This document shows positions 41,710-51,085 of a stretch of 64,000 bases of DNA, in pieces. Position 1 is the stretch's first letter; every line of letters begins with the position of its first letter. The DNA is from Petralouisia muris (GTDB lineage: Bacteria > Bacillota > Clostridia > Lachnospirales > Lachnospiraceae). The notes under the pieces are model-generated. The model made no database searches. It was not told the DNA's origin and worked only from the letters and a program-made list of their open reading frames with translations. The stretch spans positions 58,277 to 122,276 of the forward strand of contig NZ_SRYA01000009.1 in NCBI RefSeq assembly GCF_004793545.1, given 5' to 3'. The position numbers and the translations under genes are program-made.

Positions 41710-44595
41710 ATGAAAAAGATCATAAAAAGAGTATGCGCTGTATTGATAGCATTGGTAGTTATTTTGCTGGCTGGGGCAACAGCCGTGGCAATTCCGCTTT
41801 CCAACAATTACGCCTCCATGATCAGTATGGCGTTGGGGCAGTCTGCTGTAAAAACAGAAGGCGGCAGCAATCCCACGTATTATGAAAGTGCATATTCCAC
41901 AGAGGAGGATATGGCAAAGCATGCAGAAGAAATGTGCCAGGAGTTGGAGCGGGAAGGCATGGTGCTTCTGATAAATGAAAACCAGACGCTGCCATTAAAA
42001 CAGGAAGCGAAAATAAGTCTGATGGGACAGAATTCTGTGGATTTAGTTTACGGAGGGGCAGGCGCAGGTTCCGTAGACACTTCCAAAGCCGGAACGATGA
42101 AGGAAGCTATGGAAAGCGCAGGATTTGAAGTCAATCAGACCTTGTGGGATTTTTATGATACCGGCGCAGGCTCTGCTTACCGGAAGGAAGTTCCAAGCGT
42201 TACAGGGCAGGGAAATCTGGCAGCCCATGAAGTGCCCCAATCAGAGTATACAGATGAGGTTCTAAAGAGCCTGGAGGAATATAATGATGCGGCAATTGTA
42301 GTAATTGGCCGGGGCGGAAGTGAAAGTATGGATCTTCCGGCAGAATATTTGGAGTTTACAAAAGAAGAACTGGATTTAATCCGTCTTTCCAGAGAAAATT
42401 TTGACAAAGTGGTTCTGGTGTTGAATATCACAAATCCAATGAATCTGTCTGCTTTGGAGGAATATGAGATAGACGCCTGCCTATGGGTGGGAGCATTGGG
42501 GCAGAGGGGCGTATATGCCATTGGGGAAGCGTTGAATGGCACCGTGAATCCCTCCGGACGTTTGGTGGATACCTACGCTTATGAACCGGGCCTTGCACCG
42601 GCGGCTGTCAACTTCGGGGATTATACCATTGTCAACAGCCAGGTAAAGGCGGGAAACAAATATATGGTTTATGCGGAAGGAATCTATGTTGGATACCGGT
42701 ATTATGAAACCAGATATGAGGACGTGGTATTGGGAAATGAAGATGCAGCCAATTATGATTACCAGTCACAGGTACAGTTCCCCTTTGGATATGGCCTGTC
42801 CTATACGGAATTTGCCTGGTCGGACTATAAAGTAACGGAAAATGCAGACGATTTTACCGTATCTGTGACAGTGGAAAATACAGGGGATGCAGCAGGCAAG
42901 GAAACAGTACAGGTGTATCTGCAGTCACCTTATACAAAATATGACAGGGAAAACGAGATAGAAAAAGCGTCGGTGGAATTGGCTGGATTTGCTAAAACAG
43001 GACTGTTGGAGCCGGGAGAAAAAGAAACGGTCGCCATAAATGTGCCAAAGGAAGCGCTGAAGGTATATGACCGGAAAGGGTATGGAACTTATATTCTGGA
43101 AAAAGGGGAATATTTTCTGGCAGCAGGAAAAAATGCCCATGATGCCTTGAACCATATTCTTTCTGCAAAAGGAAAAACAGAAGCAGAGGGAATGACAGAG
43201 GAAGGGGATAAGGCCATGGCTTATGCCTATACCCAGAAAAAAACAGATTCGGATACCTATGCCCTATCGGCTGAAACAGGTGAGAAAATCCAGAACCAGA
43301 TGGAGGATGTGGATATTTGTAACTACGATGAGGACTTTGCCTATTTAAGCCGAAGCGACTGGAGCGGCACATGGCCGGAGGTTTACGGGGGCGGAAAGCT
43401 GGAAGCGTCAGAGGAATTGCTGAAGGCTTTGGAGCTTCCTGAAGTCAAAGAGGATGGCAATGCGCAGATGCCGGAATTTGAAGCTGTTACAAATGAAACT
43501 GGAGAACTGAAGCTGGCTGATATGATAGGAGCAGACTTTGAGGATAAGCGTTGGGACGACTTATTAAATCAGATAAGCAAGAAGGAACTTTATGATTTGG
43601 TTCGTCATGGCGGTTACGGTACATATGCAGTCAGCAGTATCGGCCTGCCTGGCACGATACACAAGGATGGGCCTGCCGGAATTTCCAGTACCCTTGCAGG
43701 AGGCAATTTGAGCTGTATGGCCTATCCGCCGGAGGTTGTTGTGGCCTCCACCTGGAATGCAGAGCTGGTGGAAGCGTTTGGCAGGCTTGTGGGAGAAGAC
43801 AGTTTGTCATCCGGCGTCAGTGTGTGGTATGCGCCTGCAATGAACATCCACAGGACGGCTCGCAGCGGCCGGAATTTTGAATATTATTCCGAGGATGGTT
43901 TTCTGTCAGGAAAAATGGGAGCTGCAGAAGTGGCAGGCTTCCAGTCCATGGGCGGAATTGTCACCATCAAGCATTTTGCCTTAAACGATCAGGAAACCAA
44001 CCGTATCGGCGGAGCGATTTTTTCTAACGAGCAGGCAGCCAGAGAGATTTATTTGAAGCCATTTGAACTTGCCATTACAGAAGGAAACGCAAACGGCATT
44101 ATGAGCAGCATGAACCGGGTGGGAGCCCGCTGGATGGGAGCCCATGAGGGAGTGATGACGAATATTGTCCGGAATGAGTGGGATTTTCAAGGATTTGTCA
44201 TTACAGACCAGACTTCATTCCCGAATTTTGATTATTGCGATATCCGTGCAGGATTAGCGGCAGGCAATGATATGTGGCTGAATACGGCAAATAATATGTG
44301 GGCCTTGAAGGAGGAAGAATTGACTGCTGAGGTGATGCAGAATGTACGTCAGGCAGCACACAGGTTCTTGTATGTGGCGGCAAACAGCAATGCCATGAAT
44401 GGTGTGGACAGGGATACCAAAGTAATGAATGTGAAAGCCGGATGGCAGAAGCTGATACCTCCATTGGTGATTGTTATGGCTCTGATTTTTATAGGAGGCA
44501 TGTATGCAGCCTACTGCCTGTGGGGAACGAAGAAACACCTTCGGAGAAAACAGGAGAGGAAAGACAGAAGGAATCATAGCGCAATGTATAGATGA
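41710..44595 (+). CDS. Circularly permuted GH3 glycosidase tethered by two membrane segments, island B
   Basis: 961 residues from ATG 41710 (AAGGAGAAAAGG upstream; the ATG at 41656 lacks a site). Membrane helix VCAVLIALVVILLAGATAV after MKKIIKR, then the domain normally C-terminal in GH3 (MVLLINENQTLPL), acid/base candidate Glu205 (GGSESMD), and a fibronectin-III-like part (FPFGYGLSYTEF). The barrel comes last (IHKDGPAGIS, NIHRTARSGRNFEYYSEDGF, IKHFALNDQE) with nucleophile candidate Asp833 in VITDQTS, where Gln replaces the usual Trp. A C-terminal helix (LIPPLVIVMALIFIGGMYAA) is followed by a very basic end. The topology predicts the enzyme outside, both ends inside. Paralogue of the gene at 18246. 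Confidence 0.88.
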   Translation: MKKIIKRVCAVLIALVVILLAGATAVAIPLSNNYASMISMALGQSAVKTEGGSNPTYYESAYSTEEDMAKHAEEMCQELEREGMVLLINENQTLPLKQEAKISLMGQNSVDLVYGGAGAGSVDTSKAGTMKEAMESAGFEVNQTLWDFYDTGAGSAYRKEVPSVTGQGNLAAHEVPQSEYTDEVLKSLEEYNDAAIVVIGRGGSESMDLPAEYLEFTKEELDLIRLSRENFDKVVLVLNITNPMNLSALEEYEIDACLWVGALGQRGVYAIGEALNGTVNPSGRLVDTYAYEPGLAPAAVNFGDYTIVNSQVKAGNKYMVYAEGIYVGYRYYETRYEDVVLGNEDAANYDYQSQVQFPFGYGLSYTEFAWSDYKVTENADDFTVSVTVENTGDAAGKETVQVYLQSPYTKYDRENEIEKASVELAGFAKTGLLEPGEKETVAINVPKEALKVYDRKGYGTYILEKGEYFLAAGKNAHDALNHILSAKGKTEAEGMTEEGDKAMAYAYTQKKTDSDTYALSAETGEKIQNQMEDVDICNYDEDFAYLSRSDWSGTWPEVYGGGKLEASEELLKALELPEVKEDGNAQMPEFEAVTNETGELKLADMIGADFEDKRWDDLLNQISKKELYDLVRHGGYGTYAVSSIGLPGTIHKDGPAGISSTLAGGNLSCMAYPPEVVVASTWNAELVEAFGRLVGEDSLSSGVSVWYAPAMNIHRTARSGRNFEYYSEDGFLSGKMGAAEVAGFQSMGGIVTIKHFALNDQETNRIGGAIFSNEQAAREIYLKPFELAITEGNANGIMSSMNRVGARWMGAHEGVMTNIVRNEWDFQGFVITDQTSFPNFDYCDIRAGLAAGNDMWLNTANNMWALKEEELTAEVMQNVRQAAHRFLYVAANSNAMNGVDRDTKVMNVKAGWQKLIPPLVIVMALIFIGGMYAAYCLWGTKKHLRRKQERKDRRNHSAMYR

Positions 44596-44623
44596 CAACA
44601 GATGGCTTAGGCCAAAATAGCAG

Positions 44624-44655
44624 AAAGGGGCTGTCGGGAAGTTACAGCCCCTTTT
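44624..44655 (+). terminator. Terminator ending island B
   Basis: AAAGGGGCTGT (44624-44634) pairs with ACAGCCCCTTTT (44644-44655), giving a strong GC stem with a T-run, 29 bases after the GH3 stop. Its GGGGCTGTCGGGAAG start resembles the ends of repeat element R2. Confidence 0.9.
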
Positions 44656-44758
44656 ACTGAGTCTCTCCTTTTGAATTGAGAATAGAAAATGGTATACGGA
44701 TGTGGTAAAATAGCAACAGTGCCCTGGCGTTTGGACACATAGAAAAAGGAGGAAGACG

Positions 44759-47116
44759 ATGCAATCAAAAAATCAGAAGAAGAGGAATGCTGTTTTTATC
44801 ATAGGAGGCGGAATTGTGCTGGCGGCAATTCTCCTTATTGTGATAATATGTGAGGCAGAAGGTGCGAAAACAGGCGCAGGTCAGGCTGCTTACATACTGG
44901 AAAGGATAGGGATGGAATCTCCGAAGGCTTTCCACTGGTCCCTGGTTCAGACTGCCATTGTAGCGCTGGGGATGCTTCTGGTATTTTTGATAGTGATTCA
45001 TCAGTTCAGAAAAAATACAAAGATTCTTCTGGAACAGGAACAGGCGGATAAGGAGCAGCTCAGGGAGGCGATTTCCCAGATTGAGCGGGAGAAGGCCGCA
45101 ATGGAGAATATCCAGGCGGCTCTGGGCTCCGGCCCCTGGAGTATGGAGTTTAACCAGGATGGGGAAATCATCTCCTGTATCTGGACCGATGTGTTCCGAA
45201 ATATGCTGGGATACCAGGGCGAAGCAGATTTTCCAAACAGGCTGGATTCCTGGTCGAATTTGCTGCATGAAGAGGATAAAGAGTATGTGATGAAGGAGTA
45301 CTGGGACACGGTAAGAGATTATACTGGTCAGAAGACCTATGATGTGAAATACCGTCTTCTTACCAGAAATGCAGGGTGGAGATGGTTCCATGCAGCCGGC
45401 CGGCTGTCCAGGAGGGAGGATGGTTCGCCGGTCACCTTTGTAGGTTTTTTTGTAGATATTGATGATGAGAAGAAGATGGAAGCCCAGTTGGAAGCCCAGA
45501 GAGAGGATCTTCAGAATGCCTTGGCTGCGGCTCAGCACGCCAACCGGGCGAAAACAACGTTTCTCAACAATATGTCCCATGATATCCGGACTCCTATGAA
45601 TGCCATCATAGGCTTTACATCCCTGGCTGCCGCACATATTGATAATACAGAACAGGTGCGGGATTATCTGGCAAAGATTGCCACTTCCAGCAATCATCTG
45701 CTGAGCCTGATTAATGATGTGCTGGATATGAGCCGCATTGAAAGCGGAAAGGTGAAAATCGAGGAAATGGAGAGTTCTCTTCCGGAAATTCTGCATGACT
45801 TAAAGACCATTGTACAGGCAGATATCATGTCAAAGCAGTTGGATTTCTATATTGATACAGTGGATGTGGTAAATGAACATGTATTGTGCGACAAACTTAA
45901 GCTGAATCAGGTTTTGCTGAATCTGCTGAGTAATGCCATGAAATTTACAAAGCCGGGCGGTATGGTAAGCGTTCGGATTCTGCAGAAAAAAACTGCGCCG
46001 GAAGGCTATGCCGCGTATGAATTTCAGGTAAAGGATACAGGAATCGGAATGAGCCCGGAATTTTTAAAGAATGTGTTTGAACCCTTTGAGCGTGAGAGAA
46101 CAAGTACGGTCAGCAAAACCCAGGGAACCGGGCTTGGCATGGCGATTACCAGGAACATTGTGGATATGATGGGAGGAACCATCGCTGTGGACAGTAAGGT
46201 GGGAAAAGGGACCACGTTTACCGTATCTCTGCAGTTTAAGACCTGTTCCGGGCCGGTAAGGCAGGAAACGATTCCTGAGCTGCAGGGGCTCCGTGCGCTT
46301 GTGGTGGACGATGACTTCAATACCTGCTCCAGTGTGACGAAAATGCTGTCTGACATCGGCATGCGCCCGGACTGGACAACATCCGGTAAGGAGGCTGTGC
46401 TTCGGGTAAAACTTGCCGGAGAACAAAATGACGAGTATGCGGTATATATCATAGACTGGCTTATGCCGGATATGAATGGAGTTGAAGTGGTGAGGCGGAT
46501 TCGTGGGCTCATTGGGGAAGAGACGCCCATTATCATTCTGACTGCCTATGATTGGTCAGATATTGAAGAAGAGGCGAGAAAAGCAGGCGTCACAGCTTTT
46601 TGTTCCAAACCAATCTTTTTATCAGAGCTCAGAGAGATACTGGAGTCGCCTTTTGCAGCCCAAAAATCAGAAGAAGATTTGCAGGAAACATTTTCCTTCC
46701 ATGGAAAGAAGATTCTCTTGGTGGAGGATATTGAACTGAACCAGGAGATTGCCGTGGTGATTCTGCAGGAGGCCGGCTTTGATGTAGATGTTGCGGATAA
46801 CGGCGCCGTTGCGGTAAAACGGATGCGGGAAGCAAAGCCCGGCCAGTATGATCTGGTTTTGATGGATATCCAGATGCCGGTGATGGACGGTTATGAAGCC
46901 ACAAAACAGATTCGGGCGCTGGAGAATCCTGAGATCGCCGGTATCCCGATTATTGCCATGACGGCCAACGCTTTTGATGAAGATAAAAAAGCGGCGCTGG
47001 AAGCCGGGATGAACGGTCATATTGCAAAACCCATTGATATATCCGAGCTGATGGAGCTTTTGTGGGAGACAGTAAAATCGAAATCCGAAGATGAATCTGC
47101 TGCGGAAGAAATATAA
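44759..47116 (+). CDS. Hybrid sensor histidine kinase with two receiver domains
   Basis: 785 residues. Two membrane segments (about 12-30 and 62-82) flank a short outside loop. Then follow a coiled coil, a PAS domain with PAC end (about 115-240), and HisKA with the His of [16 protein letters not shown]. The ATPase domain has [22 protein letters not shown] and GTGLGMAI. Two receivers come last: the first (about 515-630) with Asp in [12 protein letters not shown], the second (about 655-770) with Asp in [13 protein letters not shown]. There is no DNA-binding or output domain and no partner regulator beside it, so it may feed a phosphorelay elsewhere. Common in Lachnospiraceae; signal unknown. 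Confidence 0.92.
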   Translation: MQSKNQKKRNAVFIIGGGIVLAAILLIVIICEAEGAKTGAGQAAYILERIGMESPKAFHWSLVQTAIVALGMLLVFLIVIHQFRKNTKILLEQEQADKEQLREAISQIEREKAAMENIQAALGSGPWSMEFNQDGEIISCIWTDVFRNMLGYQGEADFPNRLDSWSNLLHEEDKEYVMKEYWDTVRDYTGQKTYDVKYRLLTRNAGWRWFHAAGRLSRREDGSPVTFVGFFVDIDDEKKMEAQLEAQREDLQNALAAAQHANRAKTTFLNNMSHDIRTPMNAIIGFTSLAAAHIDNTEQVRDYLAKIATSSNHLLSLINDVLDMSRIESGKVKIEEMESSLPEILHDLKTIVQADIMSKQLDFYIDTVDVVNEHVLCDKLKLNQVLLNLLSNAMKFTKPGGMVSVRILQKKTAPEGYAAYEFQVKDTGIGMSPEFLKNVFEPFERERTSTVSKTQGTGLGMAITRNIVDMMGGTIAVDSKVGKGTTFTVSLQFKTCSGPVRQETIPELQGLRALVVDDDFNTCSSVTKMLSDIGMRPDWTTSGKEAVLRVKLAGEQNDEYAVYIIDWLMPDMNGVEVVRRIRGLIGEETPIIILTAYDWSDIEEEARKAGVTAFCSKPIFLSELREILESPFAAQKSEEDLQETFSFHGKKILLVEDIELNQEIAVVILQEAGFDVDVADNGAVAVKRMREAKPGQYDLVLMDIQMPVMDGYEATKQIRALENPEIAGIPIIAMTANAFDEDKKAALEAGMNGHIAKPIDISELMELLWETVKSKSEDESAAEEI

Positions 47117-47176
47117 GTTCAAAGTGGCGTTATCCGCAGCGGCGTTTTAGGATGATGTACATCTAAACAGCCAAAC

Positions 47177-47276
47177 AGGAGCTGTCGGAAAATAACTGAT
47201 TTTCACAATATATGCTGTGATTCTTTTGGCTTTACAGCATATATTGTGTATTAATTTCAGTTTCTGGCAGCTCCTT
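47177..47276. repeat. Long palindromic intergenic element R2, copy 2 (also a likely bidirectional terminator)
   Basis: Arms of about 44 bp begin AGGAGCTGTCGG and end CTGGCAGCTCCT. The inner CACAATATATGCTGT (47204-47218) and ACAGCATATATTGTG (47234-47248) are perfect 15-bp complements. TTTTT follows at the right end. It lies between the convergent stops at 47116 and 47361. Its right half shares ATATTGTGTATTAATTTCA with the element at 27998-28093. Confidence 0.75.
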
Positions 47277-47360
47277 TTTCTGGCTTTACCACTGGCTGCC
47301 CTCACCGGCCTGCATCACGGCATTCCGGTATCTGTGCATGCTTCAGAATCGGCCTTTCTT

Positions 47361-50216
47361 CTACAAATTCTCGTTCTTTAGAGCATCAATGGTATTCTCT
47401 TTCTTAATCTTACTCATAGAATACAGCATTGTCACAAATACCACAAGAAACACGCTGAACACTGCCAGCGCTACGCTGTACCAGGGAATATAGAAACTGG
47501 AGTCCAGTCCATTGGAAATGGTGCGGTAAATCTGCAGGGTCACAAGGAAGGATACTGGCAGTCCGTACAGCAGCCCTTTAAACCCATAGAGCAGGCATTC
47601 GAAATTCATCATTTTCCGAAAGCTCTCCGGCGTCAGTCCCACAGATTTCAGCATGGCAAATTCTCTTCGTCTCAGGTTGATATTGGTGGAAATTGTGTTG
47701 AATATATTTGCCGCCGCAATCAGTGAAATCAGCGTAATAAATCCAAAAGCAAACACGTTAATTACCGTCACCATGGCCCGGTCATTATCCACGCTGGCTG
47801 CGTAGTCAAAAATATTGTCAGGCGAAAGGTCCTTGTCGGCCAGCAGCCTGCGCATGGCTTCGTAGGTTTCCGCATGGTTTTCGCATTGGAAATACATATG
47901 TTTGGTGGCTTTTTCACTGAGGGGGACGCCGGAAATATTCTGGTAGTCCTCGTCTGGTTCCAGGGAAGAAAACACTTCATCCATAAAGCTGTAAGGGAAA
48001 AACAGCTGTGGAATTTCCTGCTCATCGGCAAATAACGCAGGAGTGTTGGGCAGGGTTGTTCCAATGGTAATCGGGATGGTGCGGCAGCCTTCTTCCAACG
48101 GTTCTTTGTACTCCGTATCATTGTTATAATCCCAGTTCACGCACTGGATTTCACCAGTTTCTTTATCTATTTCAAGATTGCGGGAAAAATCTTCGGCCAT
48201 AAGGATTACGTGAAGCTGCAGATTTGCTCCGGCTATATCTGAAAACATGTTGTGGCTGAGATAGCGTCCATCGTATCCATACACCCGCAGAGCGTCTATC
48301 AGGATAGCTGTGGGATGCTCCCGATCATAATAGATGGATTTCGGAAGGTTCTGTTCTTCCAGGTATCGGAGGAAGGCCTCGTCTTCCAGGAAATTCAATT
48401 GAAAATCTGCAAGGGAAGAGGCGTATTCTTTGTATTCATTCCCCTGTGCTTCGGCCAACTCTTTTTGGCAATTGCGGTAGTCCTGGCTTAAAGAAGATGT
48501 ATTGAGAGAACCTGTCAAATAATAGAGCTGTGAGGAATAAACGCTTTCTGTTACATTTTTCATATTTGATAATTCAGAAAAAATCTCGTCAAGGGGATAA
48601 CCTTCCTCATCCTCATGGTAGGTATAAAAAATGTCATAGTCTGCATTGGATATTACGGTATTTATAGATTTCGTTAGGTAGCTGCACCAGCTGCTGGCGG
48701 AAATAAACAGCACAATGCTTAAAAATAACGAAATCACAGTAGCGCGGTACTTTTTCCGGTTGCGCTTGTAATTTTTCGTTGCAAGCATGCCCTCAAAACC
48801 GAAAAATTTCTCTGTAAGCCTTGAAGTTTTCACCTTTCCCGGACGGATGGCGATATCCTCAGTCTGGCGGATAGCGTCAATGGCTGATTTTTTCACTGCC
48901 CGCCGGACGGGAAGGTAGGCGGAAATCAGTATGGTCAGCATGGAAATGAGAATAGCGGCGGCCAGGGCGGCAAGGGAAGGGTGCAGACTCAAAGAAACCT
49001 GCTTGGCAGGGCCAAGAGCCTGAATCACCGAATCCATTCCGGAAATCCCAGGGGTGCCTGGAATGCCAAGAACCCGGCCAATCATATCCCCTGTAAAAAA
49101 GAAAGTGACGCCAATGCCCAAAAGTCCGGACAGAATTCCCAGAGGAATGCCGATACATCCTAAAAATAATGCTTCAAACAATACGCTTCCGGTCAGCTGT
49201 CTTCTGGTTGCTCCAATGGAGGATAACAGCCCGAATTGTCTGGTGCGTTCACTGACGGAAATGGAAAATGCATTGTAAATCAGTGAAATGGAACCGAACA
49301 TGATAATGGCAATTAAGATTGCCCCAAGGCCGAATAACACGCTGTTGTATCTGCTTTCTCCGGAATAGCCGTAGAGCCGCAGCAGGTCATAATTGAAGGA
49401 GGAACTGCAATAATCAGAATCCGTCAGTCCTTCGTGGATGGCCATGAGGGTAGAAACAGCGTCTTTGCCGGAAACAGTGCGGACATACAGATGGTAAAGG
49501 TTTTCACTGTCATTTTCCCCAATGGTGAGGGCAGTATAAGCGGGCGTGGAATAGTCTTCAAAAGAAGGCCGTGCATAGAATCCCGTCACTTTGTAAGTTC
49601 TGGCTTCGCCGGGGATCAGCTCCTCTTTGGTATTGGCACGTTTCCGATCATCTTCGGAATACAGCCTGGAATTGTCCAGATCCGGATTGTTCAGATATTC
49701 CGTGTCATTGGTTAACATCTGGCCTGTGTCATCCTGCCGGATTCCCGGCCTTAGTTCCAGCGTGTCATTCAGTTCATATTCAACGCCGCCATTGTAGGAT
49801 AAATGGTTGGGAAGCAGGATTTCACTGCTGTTTTCCGGCATTCGCCCGCTGGTAATGTGTATGGGCATCATATCAGTGAAATCCTTTTGGATTCCGTAGA
49901 CTCCCAGATAAGGCTTTGAGTTGTTGGTGCAGCCTTCCAGCATGGAATATCCCAGAAATTCCATGGATACAGCTTGGCTGATTTTATCGTTGGAAGCGAT
50001 GATTTCAGCATTTTTCGCAGAAACGTTCTGGAATGTGCCGTACCAGTTTCCATTGTCATAGATGGTGGACTGTATCAGGCAGTGCCGCAGGGTAGAAAGG
50101 CTGATGGTGGTGGCGCTGAACATGGCGGCAGAGAGAATAATCCCTACAATGGTAACCAGCGTCCGGGTTCGGTTTTCTTTCAAATTTTTCAATGTGAGTT
50201 TCTGGAAAATATTCAT
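47361..50216 (-). CDS. FtsX-domain ABC transporter permease (BceB/MacB-like, large)
   Basis: 951 residues. N-terminal helix (TLVTIVGIILSAAMFSATTI), extracytoplasmic domain (about 45-285), first FtsX block of three helices (about 290-450, containing SISVSERTRQFGLLSSIGATR). A further helix near 490 is followed by a second large outside domain (about 515-800) and the closing FtsX block (NIFNTISTNINLRRREFAMLK). This is the layout of BceB/YtrF-type permeases tied to antimicrobial-peptide sensing and resistance or to cell-wall processes. It overlaps the ATPase gene by four bases. A BceS-like kinase and OmpR-type regulator lie just upstream on the same strand. The substrate (a peptide antibiotic is the family guess) is not shown by sequence. 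Confidence 0.88.
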   Translation of the reverse strand: MNIFQKLTLKNLKENRTRTLVTIVGIILSAAMFSATTISLSTLRHCLIQSTIYDNGNWYGTFQNVSAKNAEIIASNDKISQAVSMEFLGYSMLEGCTNNSKPYLGVYGIQKDFTDMMPIHITSGRMPENSSEILLPNHLSYNGGVEYELNDTLELRPGIRQDDTGQMLTNDTEYLNNPDLDNSRLYSEDDRKRANTKEELIPGEARTYKVTGFYARPSFEDYSTPAYTALTIGENDSENLYHLYVRTVSGKDAVSTLMAIHEGLTDSDYCSSSFNYDLLRLYGYSGESRYNSVLFGLGAILIAIIMFGSISLIYNAFSISVSERTRQFGLLSSIGATRRQLTGSVLFEALFLGCIGIPLGILSGLLGIGVTFFFTGDMIGRVLGIPGTPGISGMDSVIQALGPAKQVSLSLHPSLAALAAAILISMLTILISAYLPVRRAVKKSAIDAIRQTEDIAIRPGKVKTSRLTEKFFGFEGMLATKNYKRNRKKYRATVISLFLSIVLFISASSWCSYLTKSINTVISNADYDIFYTYHEDEEGYPLDEIFSELSNMKNVTESVYSSQLYYLTGSLNTSSLSQDYRNCQKELAEAQGNEYKEYASSLADFQLNFLEDEAFLRYLEEQNLPKSIYYDREHPTAILIDALRVYGYDGRYLSHNMFSDIAGANLQLHVILMAEDFSRNLEIDKETGEIQCVNWDYNNDTEYKEPLEEGCRTIPITIGTTLPNTPALFADEQEIPQLFFPYSFMDEVFSSLEPDEDYQNISGVPLSEKATKHMYFQCENHAETYEAMRRLLADKDLSPDNIFDYAASVDNDRAMVTVINVFAFGFITLISLIAAANIFNTISTNINLRRREFAMLKSVGLTPESFRKMMNFECLLYGFKGLLYGLPVSFLVTLQIYRTISNGLDSSFYIPWYSVALAVFSVFLVVFVTMLYSMSKIKKENTIDALKNENL

Positions 50217-50896
50217 GAGCGGAGCACCTCATCTCTGATAATTTTGCCGTCTTCTAAAGCAATGACCCGGTTGGCCTGAAGGGCAATATTTTCGTCATGG
50301 GTAATGACCACCAATGTTTGTTTGTAAGCTTCGTTGGAGTATTTTAACAGTTCTACAATTTCCTGGCTGTTTTTGGAGTCCAGATTCCCGGTGGGTTCGT
50401 CGGCAAGCACCACTGCCGGGGCGTTCATCAGGGCGCGGCCAATGGAGACGCGCTGCTGCTGTCCGCCGGATAACTGGTTGGGCAGATGTCCTTCCCGGCC
50501 TTTCAGTGACAAAATATTCAGAAGCTCCTCTAATCTCTCCTGATTTACCTCCCGGCTGTCCATCAGTACCGGAAGCGTCATATTTTCCGTTACATTCAGT
50601 ACCGGAATTAAGTTGTAAAACTGATAAATCAACCCTACCTGCCGGCGGCGGAAAACCGCAAGCTGACTTTCGTTCTGGGCGTAAACGTCTGTGCCTTCCA
50701 TAAATACTTTGCCGGAGGTGGGCACATCCACGCCGCCCAACACATGCAGCAGAGTGGATTTTCCAGAACCGGAGGGGCCGATAATGGCAAGGAATTCTCC
50801 TTTTTCCACGGAGAAAGAAACGTCGTCCAATGCCCTGACCTGGTTTTCTCCAGAGCCGTAGATTTTTGTTAAATGTTCTGCTTTTAAAATTTCCAT
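50213..50896 (-). CDS. ABC transporter ATP-binding protein (BceA/LolD-like)
   Basis: 227 residues with Walker [18 protein letters not shown], the Q-loop region in [17 protein letters not shown], signature [16 protein letters not shown] and Walker [17 protein letters not shown], then the switch His in [10 protein letters not shown]. This is the MacB/LolD/BceA class that powers FtsX-type permeases. It overlaps the permease gene start by four bases, so the two are one transport unit. A palindromic candidate operator lies about 80-95 bases upstream of its start, between it and the kinase gene. Confidence 0.94.
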   Translation of the reverse strand: MEILKAEHLTKIYGSGENQVRALDDVSFSVEKGEFLAIIGPSGSGKSTLLHVLGGVDVPTSGKVFMEGTDVYAQNESQLAVFRRRQVGLIYQFYNLIPVLNVTENMTLPVLMDSREVNQERLEELLNILSLKGREGHLPNQLSGGQQQRVSIGRALMNAPAVVLADEPTGNLDSKNSQEIVELLKYSNEAYKQTLVVITHDENIALQANRVIALEDGKIIRDEVLRS

Positions 50897-50974
50897 ATGA
50901 TTTCGCTCCTTTTTGTTCTGCAGGTGATTTTATTTTATTCTAACCAGGCAGGGTGACAGTGCAGTGACTTCTCT

Positions 50975-50990
50975 GTGACAAAATTGTCAC
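50975..50990. promoter_or_regulatory. Candidate BceR-type operator for the ATPase/permease pair
   Basis: GTGACAAAATTGTCAC has perfect 6-bp arms around AAAT. It fits the TNACA-N4-TGTNA pattern described for BceR-like regulators. Further GTGAC half-sites lie at 50953 and 50964. An ATTCTA (TAGAAT on the minus strand) at 50937-50942 could be the -10. Confidence 0.5.
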
Positions 50991-51085
50991 CAAAGAAAAT
51001 CACTGACAGCACTCCGATTTTAACCGCCAAAATGCGATAACTCTGGATATTCATTGCCGGAGCGCTATTTGGATACACAGAAGAT

